Assembly: GCA_037969585.1 (NCBI GenBank)
Contig: JBBKXR010000050.1
Coordinates: forward strand, 1-35,104
DNA length: 35,104 nucleotides
Source of the DNA: JBBKXR01 sp037969585
GTDB lineage: Bacteria; Verrucomicrobiota; Verrucomicrobiia; Verrucomicrobiales; DEV007
Direction: 5' to 3'
Shown here: piece after piece, positions 17,339-25,822 of the stretch
How positions within the stretch are numbered: position 1 is the first letter of the stretch
Layout: every line of letters starts with the position of its first letter
The notes under the pieces: generated by a model
What the model was told of the DNA's origin: nothing
The model's database searches: none
Seen by the model: the letters and a program-made list of their open reading frames with translations, nothing else
Program-made: the position numbers and the translations under genes

Positions 17339-18490
17339 TCAATTTTCTCCTGCTCCGACACCGGCTTCCTGCGTTGATTCGGCGATGCGTCGAACTCCGC
17401 TGACGACGGATTCCATCAGCTTCTCATCTTGAAGCAATTTGCCGAAAAATCCCAGTGCATTGACTACTGCCGCATCACCGCCGGACGGCACGCTTGCCGA
17501 TCCGTCGCCTTTCACGCCATTGGTGATCGCGCCATTGCTGGGCTCACCGATTTGCCAGGCGTCGTACCATTTAAAACCGACAGGCTGAAAACCCTTCTCA
17601 ATAAGGCGCTCTTCGAGGTCCGTCATGTGACCGGCACCGTAAAAGACTCCGATCGATTTCTTGCCGGCCTGCATCTGCTCGCCAATACTGCGCATCACGA
17701 TTTTATTGCGCTCGGTGATGATAACGGTGCCATCGTCGCCTTCACCTTCGATCATACTAATGAAGGTTTCCGCCTCGCTAAGCAGTGGTGCAACAATGCG
17801 TTTCAAACTGTTGGAGTCGCCCGACGTGACAGCCTGGAGCAGACCGCCGAGTAGCGCGGAATTGTCTTCGTTGCTGCTGGGAATTCCGGGAATGCTTTTG
17901 CCGCTCATCGAAATCGCCATCGCCCGCTGAAACAAGGTCGCCATGCTCTGATTGCGCGTCGCCATCAGTTGGCTGTATTCCTCCCAGTCGGCATCGGCGT
18001 GTACGAAATGTGCCTTGTCGTAGTCGATTCCTTCGGTCTGATATTCCAGCGCGAGCATGTTTTGCATCAGATTATGGAGAACCTTGATGCCGGCCATCGA
18101 CGGATCGGCCTCAGCTGATGCCGCGTTCTCGGCGCGTTTTTCAAACGGGCCGCCAACCATTTCGTAGAGCACGACGTCGTAGCTATCGAGATGCTCGTTC
18201 ATCGTATCGTAATATTCCGGGTCGGCGATGTGAATCACCGCAACCAGATCGACCTGAGTCGCACCAAGACGATAACTGCGCACTACCGTCTGCAGTTGGT
18301 CGAGCGACTCACCGCTATCGGCCTTTTCGACGTAACGAACAAAGTCCGTCACCGGTTCCGCTGCAGCCGGGGCGAGCGTCGGTGAAGGTGCAGCGGATGG
18401 GGCCGGCGATTGCGCCTGACTGGCGTTCAGCGCCAGCAGCCCAAGGCCCGCGGCAACAACAGCGGTGAATTTCTTAGGAACGTTTTTCAT
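17339..18490 (-). CDS. Secreted TraB/GumN/Tiki-family putative metalloprotease
   Basis: A protein of 383 residues with a signal peptide (residues 1-27, MKNVPKKFTAVVAAGLGLL...) and an Ala/Pro linker to about residue 46. Family marks are VAVIHIADPEYY with His87, VVLYEMVGG with Glu110, ITERNK near residues 259-263 and YGAGHMTDLEERL with His288. These correspond to the two conserved His motifs, the acidic residue and the R-N pair of the TraB/PrgY/Tiki group, which includes metal-dependent proteases. Location is the periplasm or cell surface. I chose the ATG at 18490 because earlier in-frame codons place charged residues before the signal. It follows two SPFH genes on the same strand (102-bp gap). 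The substrate is unknown. Confidence 0.82.
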   Translation of the reverse strand: MKNVPKKFTAVVAAGLGLLALNASQAQSPAPSAAPSPTLAPAAAEPVTDFVRYVEKADSGESLDQLQTVVRSYRLGATQVDLVAVIHIADPEYYDTMNEHLDSYDVVLYEMVGGPFEKRAENAASAEADPSMAGIKVLHNLMQNMLALEYQTEGIDYDKAHFVHADADWEEYSQLMATRNQSMATLFQRAMAISMSGKSIPGIPSSNEDNSALLGGLLQAVTSGDSNSLKRIVAPLLSEAETFISMIEGEGDDGTVIITERNKIVMRSIGEQMQAGKKSIGVFYGAGHMTDLEERLIEKGFQPVGFKWYDAWQIGEPSNGAITNGVKGDGSASVPSGGDAAVVNALGFFGKLLQDEKLMESVVSGVRRIAESTQEAGVGAGEN

Positions 18491-18592
18491 GGGGTTTGGT
18501 GAGGGGTGTGAGGAAAGCTCAAACAGCGTCGCGCATCGATGTCCCCTGTTCAAGGTCGATCAAAAGCTCGTGAATTTACACCAAACCTCCAT

Positions 18593-19486
18593 TTACCGAG
18601 TCTCCGCTGCGAGCAAATCGTTGAGCACGCTGTCGCCGCTGTCACTGGGAACCAGCGTGATTTCGGCCTCACCGCTGAGCATTTCATTGGTTTCGAGCAC
18701 GTCGAAGAGCACACGCACGACATCGACATCCTTGCCGATTTCGGAAAGTGCCTGCCCGACAAGGCGAGGGCGAACGGCGTGAGCTTTGGCAAATTCGATC
18801 GCCGCCTCGCGCTCAGCGCGACTGGTGATGACATCGACCTGATTTTCGCCTGCCTGCCGAATTGCCGAGGTCACCTGGGTCAGGCGATTGACGACTTTCT
18901 GCTCGATCTGCTGGATCATGTGCAGATCGCGGAAGTGAACTTTACGAATGTAGACCGAACCAAGCGAGTAACCCCAGTTTTCCGATTTCGGCGACACTTC
19001 AAGCCGGACTTCGCGACTCATCATGTGTCGATCGATCAGCATGTGGTCGAGCGCCATGTTGCTCAGACAGCGCACCGTGGTGTTGGTGACGTTTGCGCGC
19101 AGCGAGCCTTCCGGATCGGTATTCTCAAAAAGGTAAGCCACCGGATTGCTGACCTTCATTTCGTACCAGACACCGATACCCATCGGCGTGCCTTCCTCGG
19201 TGTTGACCTGTCGACTGCGCAGGTAACGCTGGTCGAGGCGCAGATCGAGGGTGTGGACTTTGCCGAAGAACCGCGTCAGCAAAATTTTCGGCCCGATCTT
19301 GGTGACGAGAAAATGCAGGCCCGGTTCATCGATGACGCCGATGACTTTTCCGAATAGTACGAAGACCTTGCAGCGGCATTCGTCGACGGTGGTGAACAGG
19401 CCCAAAAACTTCGACAAGCCGAGGATAATAGGAACCAAAATAAACAGCCCCAGAAAGGTGGCAGCCATTGCGGTGATGAATGTCAT
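18593..19486 (-). CDS. SPFH/band-7 domain membrane protein (second of pair)
   Basis: A protein of 297 residues with an N-terminal hydrophobic anchor (about residues 5-30) followed by an SPFH-type domain: PGLHFLVTKIGPKIL, a TEEGTPMGIGVWYEMKVSNPVAYLF block, and a helical C-terminal region with AEREAAIEFAKAHAVRPRL. The pattern is that of stomatin/prohibitin/HflK-C-like proteins that form rings or cages on the inner membrane and organise lipid domains or regulate proteases. It lies 45 bp downstream of another SPFH gene, so the two probably form a hetero-oligomer in the way HflK and HflC do, though they are not close to those by sequence as far as I can see. Confidence 0.85.
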   Translation of the reverse strand: MTFITAMAATFLGLFILVPIILGLSKFLGLFTTVDECRCKVFVLFGKVIGVIDEPGLHFLVTKIGPKILLTRFFGKVHTLDLRLDQRYLRSRQVNTEEGTPMGIGVWYEMKVSNPVAYLFENTDPEGSLRANVTNTTVRCLSNMALDHMLIDRHMMSREVRLEVSPKSENWGYSLGSVYIRKVHFRDLHMIQQIEQKVVNRLTQVTSAIRQAGENQVDVITSRAEREAAIEFAKAHAVRPRLVGQALSEIGKDVDVVRVLFDVLETNEMLSGEAEITLVPSDSGDSVLNDLLAAETR

Positions 19487-19531
19487 AAGAGAGTTGGTAA
19501 AAATGAATATCTCGCGGTTCTCCGACTCACC

Positions 19532-20575
19532 TCAGCTGGCTCCTGACCCACGGATGACACGCTTCGCTCGTCGGAAAAGTTGCAGGCGCACGTTGCGCAA
19601 ATACGACGCTAGAGCAGCGGGACCGCCATTGGCTTTCAGGCCGACGAGTTCGTCAGCGACTTTCTGCAAAGGCTCGACTTCGGCCTGCACCCGCATGGTC
19701 TGAATCTCGACCGCACGCTTTGACTGTTCGATTTTTTGATCGGCTTCCGCTTGAGCGATACTGATGTCGGCGGAGACTTCGTTGTGGGCGGTATTGATCG
19801 CCGCCAGTGCGGCTTCGATTTCTTGTGGTGGATCAATGCCGGTGATCAGCGAGGTATCGAGCACGATGCCGTAGCGTGCCGCCGATGACAGACACTCGTG
19901 ATCCATCTGCTGATTCAATTCAGTCAGATTTTTGCGCAAATCATTGATCGAGATGCCTTCGATCTCAGAGAGCTCGCCACCGACGATCTCACTGATCTCC
20001 GGAATGACAGGCGCCGGTCCGCCCGCGACGACCGCCTCCGGATCAACGACAACTTTTGGCGCAGTGAAGTTAGCGATTCGCTCGCGAAGAATCGATACGA
20101 AGTAGCCCATCACGTGGGCGATCGGGTTGCGCACTGCGAACAGAAAAGCATAGAGGTTCTGCTCGGCGACGCGGTAACGCAATTGCCCGCTGATGTTGAT
20201 GTTGAGCTGATCCTTGGTGACCGCTTCGAGCACGGCACCGCGCGCATTAGCGCTCGGATCTTCGGGATCCCAGGCGACGCTGGCGGTATCAATCGCGACG
20301 TTGACTTTGTGAACTTTCTGCCAGGGCATTTTTATGTAGGGCCCACCTGGCTGGACGACGCGAACCTGCGGATAATCGTAGCGCGCCTTATGATCCTCGG
20401 AAAGGTGTTCCGCCATCGGATGCTCAAGCGTGGTCTTGTTCCCGAGCCGCTGTGCTCGACCGAAACTGGTGATCACGGCTCGCTCGTTCTGTTCGACGGT
20501 GTAGAATCCGGTCAGCACGCAGCGGATGAGAAACCAGAGTGCGAATCCTGTGATGATACCTAGTGTGATGCTCAT
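19532..20575 (-). CDS. SPFH/band-7 domain membrane protein (first of pair)
   Basis: A protein of 347 residues with an N-terminal membrane segment (about residues 3-22) and FYTVEQNERAVITSFGRAQR, the classic opening of HflK/stomatin-type band-7 domains. It continues with GPYIKMPWQKVHKVNVAIDT and a mixed helical part ending in a long coiled coil (about residues 245-315, rich in Glu/Ala/Gln) and a basic C-terminus. I chose the ATG at 20575; an upstream extension to 20635 would place polar residues before the anchor. It is the promoter-proximal gene of the minus-strand group ending at 17339 or 16681. It probably forms an inner-membrane cage with the next gene's product. Confidence 0.87.
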   Translation of the reverse strand: MSITLGIITGFALWFLIRCVLTGFYTVEQNERAVITSFGRAQRLGNKTTLEHPMAEHLSEDHKARYDYPQVRVVQPGGPYIKMPWQKVHKVNVAIDTASVAWDPEDPSANARGAVLEAVTKDQLNINISGQLRYRVAEQNLYAFLFAVRNPIAHVMGYFVSILRERIANFTAPKVVVDPEAVVAGGPAPVIPEISEIVGGELSEIEGISINDLRKNLTELNQQMDHECLSSAARYGIVLDTSLITGIDPPQEIEAALAAINTAHNEVSADISIAQAEADQKIEQSKRAVEIQTMRVQAEVEPLQKVADELVGLKANGGPAALASYLRNVRLQLFRRAKRVIRGSGAS

Positions 20576-20653
20576 AACGGTATGAGCATGATGGGCGCTA
20601 CCCGCGCTTACCGCAATGCGTAAAAACCTCCCCACGGGCGTCCCCTTTACTAA

Positions 20654-21583
20654 ATGCCATCGTCACAAAAATTTCTCATACCTTGTGTGCTGATCTGCTC
20701 CTTGCTCTGGGGCAGTGCTTTTCCGGCGATCAAGGCAATGTATCGACTCTGGCCCGAGAGCCAGTCGTGGGACGCCCGGCTGCTAGTGGCTGGCATTCGT
20801 TTTTGCATCGCCGGACTGATGCTTGCGCCGATCGCCGGATTGCGCGGTTATTTCTCCCGTATAAAAAGCGCTGAACGCTGGCCGATGATCGCCGTCGCGC
20901 TGGCGCAGACTTTCGGCCAGTATCTGCTCTTCTATGCCGGCTTGGCGTTGTCGAGCGGCGTGCTGGGTGCCTTGCTTATCTCGGCGGGTAGCTTCTGGTG
21001 GATGATGCTGGCGCCACCGATGCTTGGCTCGCCAGCACCACGTCGGCATCACTGGTTGGCGCTGGTAGCCGGTGCGATCGGGGCGACGATTGCAGTGCTT
21101 CGCCCGGGCGCCGGCAGCGGTTCGCCATTGCTGGGTGGTCTATGTTTTCTGACGGCAGCTCTGTGCGGGGCGCTGGGGATCATTTTTCACACCCGGCTCA
21201 AGCACAGCATCGACACTCGCACGGCGACCTCATGTTCGCTGGCAGCGGGTGGCGTGCTGTTGGTCGTCTGCGGCTCGACTGCATGGCCGGAGATGGGCAG
21301 AATGCTCGCGCCGGACATGCTCGGGCTGACCTTGTATCTAGCCTTCGTTTCGGCAGCGGCGTTTGCGCTGTGGAACTGGTTGGCGAGGCAATTTTCCGCC
21401 AACCTGCTGGCAGGCTACCGCTTCCTGATTCCCCTCTCGGGAATGGTGCTGTCGAGCTTGTTGATTCCGGAGGAAAAACCTGGAGCGGGAATCTTTATCG
21501 GCGGCGGCTTGATCATCGGCGCGCTGATTTTCACTAACCGAATGGAGCAACGCTCGCCGGAAGCGGCTATCGACCCCCGCTAA
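20654..21583 (+). CDS. EamA/DMT-superfamily transporter
   Basis: A protein of 309 residues with about ten hydrophobic helices, organised as two EamA repeats: the first opens with LLWGSAFPAIKAMYRLWPES, the second lies after about residue 150. The motif LLWGSAFPAIKA is typical of the drug/metabolite transporter superfamily. Members export amino acids, nucleotide sugars or other metabolites, and the substrate is not predictable here. It is transcribed divergently from the SPFH group (78-bp spacer) and its TAA stop at 21581-21583 directly touches the stop of the convergent lipid-kinase gene. Confidence 0.88.
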   Translation: MPSSQKFLIPCVLICSLLWGSAFPAIKAMYRLWPESQSWDARLLVAGIRFCIAGLMLAPIAGLRGYFSRIKSAERWPMIAVALAQTFGQYLLFYAGLALSSGVLGALLISAGSFWWMMLAPPMLGSPAPRRHHWLALVAGAIGATIAVLRPGAGSGSPLLGGLCFLTAALCGALGIIFHTRLKHSIDTRTATSCSLAAGGVLLVVCGSTAWPEMGRMLAPDMLGLTLYLAFVSAAAFALWNWLARQFSANLLAGYRFLIPLSGMVLSSLLIPEEKPGAGIFIGGGLIIGALIFTNRMEQRSPEAAIDPR

Positions 21584-22519
21584 TCAGACCACGACTCGCA
21601 ATCCTTTTGGCACCACTTCCACGTTGATCGGAGTCTTGGTGGTCACGTCGCCATCAACTTGTACTTCCAATTCAGGATCGGTTTGAATCTCAACTCTTTT
21701 AACCTGCCAATAGTTGACCAACTTCGACGCGTCGAGACCGGGGATCTCATCGACTTTATCGGGTTCATCGATGCCGACCATGCGACTGGCGAGCTTGAAA
21801 ATACCTTCGATATTAGCTTTTTTAAGAAAGAACACATCGAGCTTGCCGTCCTCCATATCGACGGTCGGCGACAAAACGAGTTTGCCGACGCCAACTCGTC
21901 CCGCGTTGGCAACGCCACAGGCGACGCCTTCGCCACGAAAAGTCTCGCGATCGTCGAGTCGGATCGTGTAATGCGCGACCGGCTGTTCCTGGAGTCGTTT
22001 GATCGCTGCAAACACGTAAGCCCATTTCCCGAATTGATCCTTGAGGTCGCGGGTGGCATCCTGAACGACGCCTGACTCGATCCCACAGCCGGCGCGGAGC
22101 AGGAAATATTCGTCATTAAGCCGCCCCACGTCGACGTCACGGGTCGTGAAAGTATCGCCGCAGATCTTGCCGCAGGCACGATCGACATTGCGGCTGATTC
22201 CGAGTTCGGAAGCGACGAGATTGCCGGTGCCACCAGGCAGAATCATCAGCGGAGTTTCGCTGCCCACAAGTGCACTCGCCACTTCGATGACCGTGCCATC
22301 GCCACCATAGACACCGATGACTTCAGCGCCGCCTTCACAGGCGGCCTTGGCCAAGGCAGCGCCGTCCCCTGTGCCATGAGTGATCGACACGTCCCATTGG
22401 ATGCCGGCCTTTCGAAAGTGCGTATTCAATATCGCCAGCAACGGCAATCTACGCGACGGAGCTGGGTTGATAATGATATGAACTTTTTTGGGACGATCGT
22501 TCTCTAGTAAAGATTTCAT
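21584..22519 (-). CDS. Diacylglycerol kinase-type lipid kinase (DAGK_cat family)
   Basis: A protein of 311 residues. The ATP-binding signature VYGGDGTVIEVASAL (residues 70-84) and PGGTGN (95-100) are present, and HIIINPAPS matches the N-terminal NP motif. This is the YegS/DgkB/sphingosine-kinase-like fold, which phosphorylates diacylglycerol or a related lipid at the cytoplasmic membrane face. The C-terminal half has the expected beta-rich domain (KLVLSPTVDMEDGKLDVFFLKK; VQVDGDV). The ATG at 22519 is chosen because it starts a normal-length protein; the upstream extension to 22597 is unlike the family. The gene may recycle lipids in the envelope. Confidence 0.9.
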   Translation of the reverse strand: MKSLLENDRPKKVHIIINPAPSRRLPLLAILNTHFRKAGIQWDVSITHGTGDGAALAKAACEGGAEVIGVYGGDGTVIEVASALVGSETPLMILPGGTGNLVASELGISRNVDRACGKICGDTFTTRDVDVGRLNDEYFLLRAGCGIESGVVQDATRDLKDQFGKWAYVFAAIKRLQEQPVAHYTIRLDDRETFRGEGVACGVANAGRVGVGKLVLSPTVDMEDGKLDVFFLKKANIEGIFKLASRMVGIDEPDKVDEIPGLDASKLVNYWQVKRVEIQTDPELEVQVDGDVTTKTPINVEVVPKGLRVVV

Positions 22520-22716
22520 CAAATGCAGCGACAACGAGAACCTTTCCACTGTTCGCACTCGAAGTAAATGGCCCAGTCGGGGTGACAAAAACGTCACCGA
22601 CGCCTACTTTCTACAAGTCTCCCTCAGGCGTATCTGAGCGTTAATTCACCGGTGGCTGCGGCTTTGACCGCTCGGCATCCGTCTGAGTAACGTTGTAGAA
22701 TCCCCTAACTTTCATT

Positions 22717-23412
22717 ATGCCGACGGTTTTAATTGTAGATGACGAGGAAGACATTCGCGAACTGATCGCGATGAATTTGCGGCGCGAAGGCTACCAGATT
22801 CTAGAAGCGGCAACGGGCTTGGACGCTTTGAGAATCGCTAAAAAGAAAGAGCCGGATGCGATCATTCTCGACCTGATGCTCCCCGAGATGGATGGTTTCA
22901 CGGTGTTCAGCGAACTGCAGAAGGACAATCGCACTTCGCGCATGCCGGTGCTGATGCTGACCGCCAAAGGAGGTCTGGAAGACCGCATCTCGGGCCTCTC
23001 ACTCGGAGCCGACGACTACATGCCGAAGCCATTCAGCCCGCGCGAACTGGTACTGCGCATCAAGGGGCTGCTGCGCCGCGCCGCCAGACCCGATTCGTCG
23101 ACTTCAGACATCGTTTCGGTCGGCCCGTTCAGAGTCGACAAGAGCCATCTGAAGTTGCACGTCGAAGATCGCGAAATCGACCTGACGGCGACCGAGTTCA
23201 AGCTGTTGCTGCTGCTGATCGATGCCACCGGCGTCACGGTCGATCGCGCCGAACTGTTGCAGCGCGTGTGGGGCTACAGTGATCAGGTGCAAACGCGAAC
23301 GCTCGATACCCACGTCAAACGGCTGCGCGAAAAACTCGAGTCGCACGGTAATGCGATTGAAACCGTTCGCGGCGTGGGCTATCGCTTCGCATTGAACGAC
23401 AAACTGGACTGA
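22717..23412 (+). CDS. phoB: OmpR/PhoB-type response regulator
   Basis: A protein of 231 residues with a receiver domain (residues 1-120) and a winged-helix DNA-binding domain (about 132-228). Receiver residues are Asp8-Asp9, phosphoacceptor Asp52 in ILDLMLPEMDG, Thr82 and Lys84. The C-terminal part has DLTATEFKLLLLL and TRTLDTHVKRLREKLE with VRGVGYRF, as in PhoB/OmpR. The kinase gene starts 13 bp downstream. PhoB identity is inferred from its own sequence, the PhoR-like kinase and the nearby phoU; a different OmpR-family regulator cannot be excluded, since no pst genes are present in the window. Confidence 0.85.
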   Translation: MPTVLIVDDEEDIRELIAMNLRREGYQILEAATGLDALRIAKKKEPDAIILDLMLPEMDGFTVFSELQKDNRTSRMPVLMLTAKGGLEDRISGLSLGADDYMPKPFSPRELVLRIKGLLRRAARPDSSTSDIVSVGPFRVDKSHLKLHVEDREIDLTATEFKLLLLLIDATGVTVDRAELLQRVWGYSDQVQTRTLDTHVKRLREKLESHGNAIETVRGVGYRFALNDKLD

Positions 23413-23425
23413 ACTCGCGTTCCCC

Positions 23426-24733
23426 TTGCAGAATTTCTTCCTGATCCTAGTGGCTGGACTGTGCGTCTGGTTGTTCTGGCGCGAGCGACAGATGCGTCGG
23501 ATCATGCACCGAACAGCCGAAGCGCTGCGCTCCGACGCAGTCATCAGCAAGACTGCGCTCGGCCTCGGCAATGCACCGGCGGAGCTACGAGCCCTGGTAG
23601 GCAATGCCCTCGACACCGCTTCAGAGGCAAATCTAAAAGCCGAATCGCACGCAGACTTGCAGCGATTTCTTGAAGCTCTGCTCAATCATACCGAGGATGC
23701 CCTGTTCGTTCTCGACGAAAATCTCGAGATTCGTTTTTCCAATCGCGCTGCGGAAACGCTGTTTGGCACCGGAACTTCGCACAGGGGTCGCTCGCTGATC
23801 GAAATCTGTCGCGACCACCGCATCGTCGACACCGTCGCACTGTCGCTCGACGTGGGCGGTAAAACTCAGGAGCATATTCAGCGCAAACCGATCACCACCG
23901 AGCATCGGGATCGAGTCAGGAGCGAACACACCTTTCTGGTCGAAGCTACACCTCTGGAAGGCATCCGGGAGATTGGCGGTGCCTGTCTGATGCTGCGTGA
24001 TATCACCGAGCGACTGGAAACCGAGCAGATCCGTCAGGACTTTGTCGCCAACGCCTCGCACGAACTGCGCACACCGTTGTCGATCATCCATGGTTACCTG
24101 GAAATGCTCGCCGACGATTCGACGCCCGATGCCGCGATGTTGCAGCGCGCGGTCAGGACGATGAACACCCACACCGATCGCATCATCCGCACCGTCGATG
24201 ACATGCTCACCATCTCCCGCCTGGAGAGCACCGAGAGCCTGCTCAACGAGGAGGACTTTGATCTAGCCGATTGTATCCTCCAGACGATTGAACAATTGCA
24301 ACCCATCGTCACGCGGCAACAGGCGAAGATCGATGTCGAGTTACCGGAAGCCTATCATCCATTTCATGGCGATCGCTTTTACTGGAACCAGATCTTTTTC
24401 AACCTGATTGAAAATGCGCTCAAACAAAACGCCGATCGGCCGGTCAAAATTCGAGTCGTCGTCGGCCAGATCGGATCGCGGCGCACCATCAGCATCATCG
24501 ACGACGGCGTCGGCATTCCGGCTGCGGATTTACCACTCATTTTCAAGCGCTTCTACCGCGTCGACAAACATCACAGCCAGGCGCGAAAGGGCACAGGGCT
24601 CGGGCTGTCAATCGTCAAACGAGCGGTCAAAGCGCACAACGGAACGATCGAGGTCGAGAGCCAACCCGGCCAGCACACGACGTTTAAAATCGAACTGCCG
24701 GCGCACGAACACGCCAGCACACTAATTGAGTAG
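23426..24733 (+). CDS. phoR: PhoR-like sensor histidine kinase
   Basis: A protein of 435 residues, read from a TTG start at 23426. This start keeps the hydrophobic segment (residues 3-18), which a later Met would remove. Domains in order are one N-terminal membrane segment, a linker, a PAS domain (about 80-195) with DALFVLDENLEIRFSNRAAE, the dimerisation domain with FVANASHELRTPLSI (phosphorylated His212) and the ATP-binding domain with the N box FNLIENALKQN, DDGVGIPA and GTGLGLSIVK. This matches the PhoR layout with a cytoplasmic PAS. It phosphorylates the response regulator encoded directly upstream. Its stop is 9 bp from that of the convergent phoU gene. Confidence 0.87.
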   Translation: MQNFFLILVAGLCVWLFWRERQMRRIMHRTAEALRSDAVISKTALGLGNAPAELRALVGNALDTASEANLKAESHADLQRFLEALLNHTEDALFVLDENLEIRFSNRAAETLFGTGTSHRGRSLIEICRDHRIVDTVALSLDVGGKTQEHIQRKPITTEHRDRVRSEHTFLVEATPLEGIREIGGACLMLRDITERLETEQIRQDFVANASHELRTPLSIIHGYLEMLADDSTPDAAMLQRAVRTMNTHTDRIIRTVDDMLTISRLESTESLLNEEDFDLADCILQTIEQLQPIVTRQQAKIDVELPEAYHPFHGDRFYWNQIFFNLIENALKQNADRPVKIRVVVGQIGSRRTISIIDDGVGIPAADLPLIFKRFYRVDKHHSQARKGTGLGLSIVKRAVKAHNGTIEVESQPGQHTTFKIELPAHEHASTLIE

Positions 24734-24742
24734 CACGTTCCG

Positions 24743-25462
24743 CTAACCGCCATTGATCTCGGCGAGTGTCTCATCAGAAAGCGCTTCGGGACCCACGTGG
24801 CGAATGTCAGTCGCACTTTCGACGAATACGGCGTCTTCAGCGATGTTGACCGCGTGATCGCCGACCCGCTCAAGACATCGACCGATGAAGATCAGGTTGA
24901 GGTAAACCTTTAGATTTTCCTGATCGCGCTCGATCGCCTTGGTCAGCTCTTTGATTTGCCGCGAGTGCGCCTTGTCGAGATCCTGATCGCGGCCATGCAA
25001 CGTCAGGCCTAACGCCATGTCACCCTCGGAAAAAGATCGAATACTGTCCTCCAGCAAACTACTGGCGGCATCGTACAGTGGCTCGATCACCCGCGTCTCC
25101 GCCACCTCAGACTGCTTGATTATTTTCTTACCGCGTCGGGCGATATTTTCCGCCTGATCCGAGATGCGTTCGAGGTTGTTGGCGATCTTCATCGTTGCCA
25201 GCACTTGACGTAAATCGCTGGCCACCGGATTGAAGCGTAGCAATATCTCGATGCCCTCCTTGTCGATGAGACGCTCAAAATTGTTGACCTCATCGTCATC
25301 GGCGATGGCTTCGTTGCACAACTCCACGTTTCGCTCGAGCGTACCCCGCACTGCGTGTTCGAGGTTTCGCTGAGCCACGCTGGCCATCGTCAGTACGGCA
25401 TTTTTTGAATCACGCAGCGCCTGTTCGAAGCTGCCTAGAATATGTTCACTGTCGTTTGCCAT
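24743..25462 (-). CDS. phoU: Phosphate-transport regulator PhoU
   Basis: A protein of 239 residues made of two similar helical bundles, as expected for PhoU. Family patterns include IDKEGIEILLRFNPVASDLRQVLATMKIANNLERISDQAENIA and, in the second half, LNLIFIGRCLERVGDHAVNIAEDAVF; the E-R-x-x-D motifs bind metals. PhoU restrains PhoR signalling when phosphate is sufficient, through the PstSCAB transporter. Here it faces the phoB-like/phoR-like pair rather than following pstB, and no Pst genes are in the window. The ATG at 25462 has no obvious Shine-Dalgarno sequence upstream. Confidence 0.93.
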   Translation of the reverse strand: MANDSEHILGSFEQALRDSKNAVLTMASVAQRNLEHAVRGTLERNVELCNEAIADDDEVNNFERLIDKEGIEILLRFNPVASDLRQVLATMKIANNLERISDQAENIARRGKKIIKQSEVAETRVIEPLYDAASSLLEDSIRSFSEGDMALGLTLHGRDQDLDKAHSRQIKELTKAIERDQENLKVYLNLIFIGRCLERVGDHAVNIAEDAVFVESATDIRHVGPEALSDETLAEINGG

Positions 25463-25503
25463 GCTCGGAGGATGAAGAAGATAACGCGATCAAGGAAGGT
25501 CGA

Positions 25504-25536
25504 CCACAGCGTTCCCTATGTGAGGGTTCACTGTGG
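25504..25536. promoter_or_regulatory. Imperfect hairpin upstream of phoU
   Basis: CCACAG (25504-25509) and CTGTGG (25531-25536) are complementary, and inside them CCCT (25514-25517) pairs with AGGG (25523-25526). The structure lies about 45 bp upstream of phoU in a 215-bp gap, otherwise without a gene that I can support. It could be a terminator of the small upstream gene, a leader structure or a dyad operator; the sequence does not decide. Confidence 0.3.
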
Positions 25537-25677
25537 AGTATGGAACTCCATCGCCGACTTTGCGCGTCGATTTCTGTGATCATTTCGTCACCGGACAGCG
25601 TCCCACCGAAAGGTCAAAGGTCGCTCCAGTTCTAGCCAAAACCCGCATGCATCGGGATATACCCCAGCACACGCGTC

Positions 25678-25800
25678 TCAGCCCTTCACCAAAAAGGCGA
25701 AAGCCAGCGCGCCGAGCACAAGAAAACCTGCGGCAACTCCGAGTCCAATAAGAATCATCATAACGCTGACAGTTGTAGTCTCAGATCGCAATAGTTCCAT
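25678..25800 (-). CDS. 40-residue single-pass membrane peptide
   Basis: A short frame starting with ATG at 25800 and ending with TGA at 25678. It encodes MELLRSETTT followed by a continuous hydrophobic segment (about residues 11-37, including VSVMMILIGLGVAAGFLVL) and a basic VKG end. The composition is just that of a small membrane protein: short polar N-terminus, about 25 hydrophobic residues with Gly/Ala, one Lys at the end. The ATG is 22 bp after the stop of the SDR gene on the same strand, so the two may be cotranscribed. It is too short for most gene callers. Its function is unknown; small membrane peptides often stabilise or modulate a transporter or enzyme. Confidence 0.55.
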   Translation of the reverse strand: MELLRSETTTVSVMMILIGLGVAAGFLVLGALAFAFLVKG

Positions 25801-25822
25801 TTAAAAATCCGCGCGATCAGGC

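Noticed and set aside
18539..20563. Long plus-strand frames (18539-19357 and 19898-20563)
   Set aside because: Antisense to the two SPFH genes, which have convincing domain structure.
22660..22700. Promoter for the phoB-like gene from TTGACC and TAGAAT
   Set aside because: The two elements are 26 bp apart, too far for a normal sigma-70 promoter; no Pho box could be recognised by eye.
25471..25578. Short plus-strand frame beginning after GGAGG
   Set aside because: The GGAGG touches the ATG with no spacing, and the 35-residue product has no sign of selection; it lies in the phoU leader.
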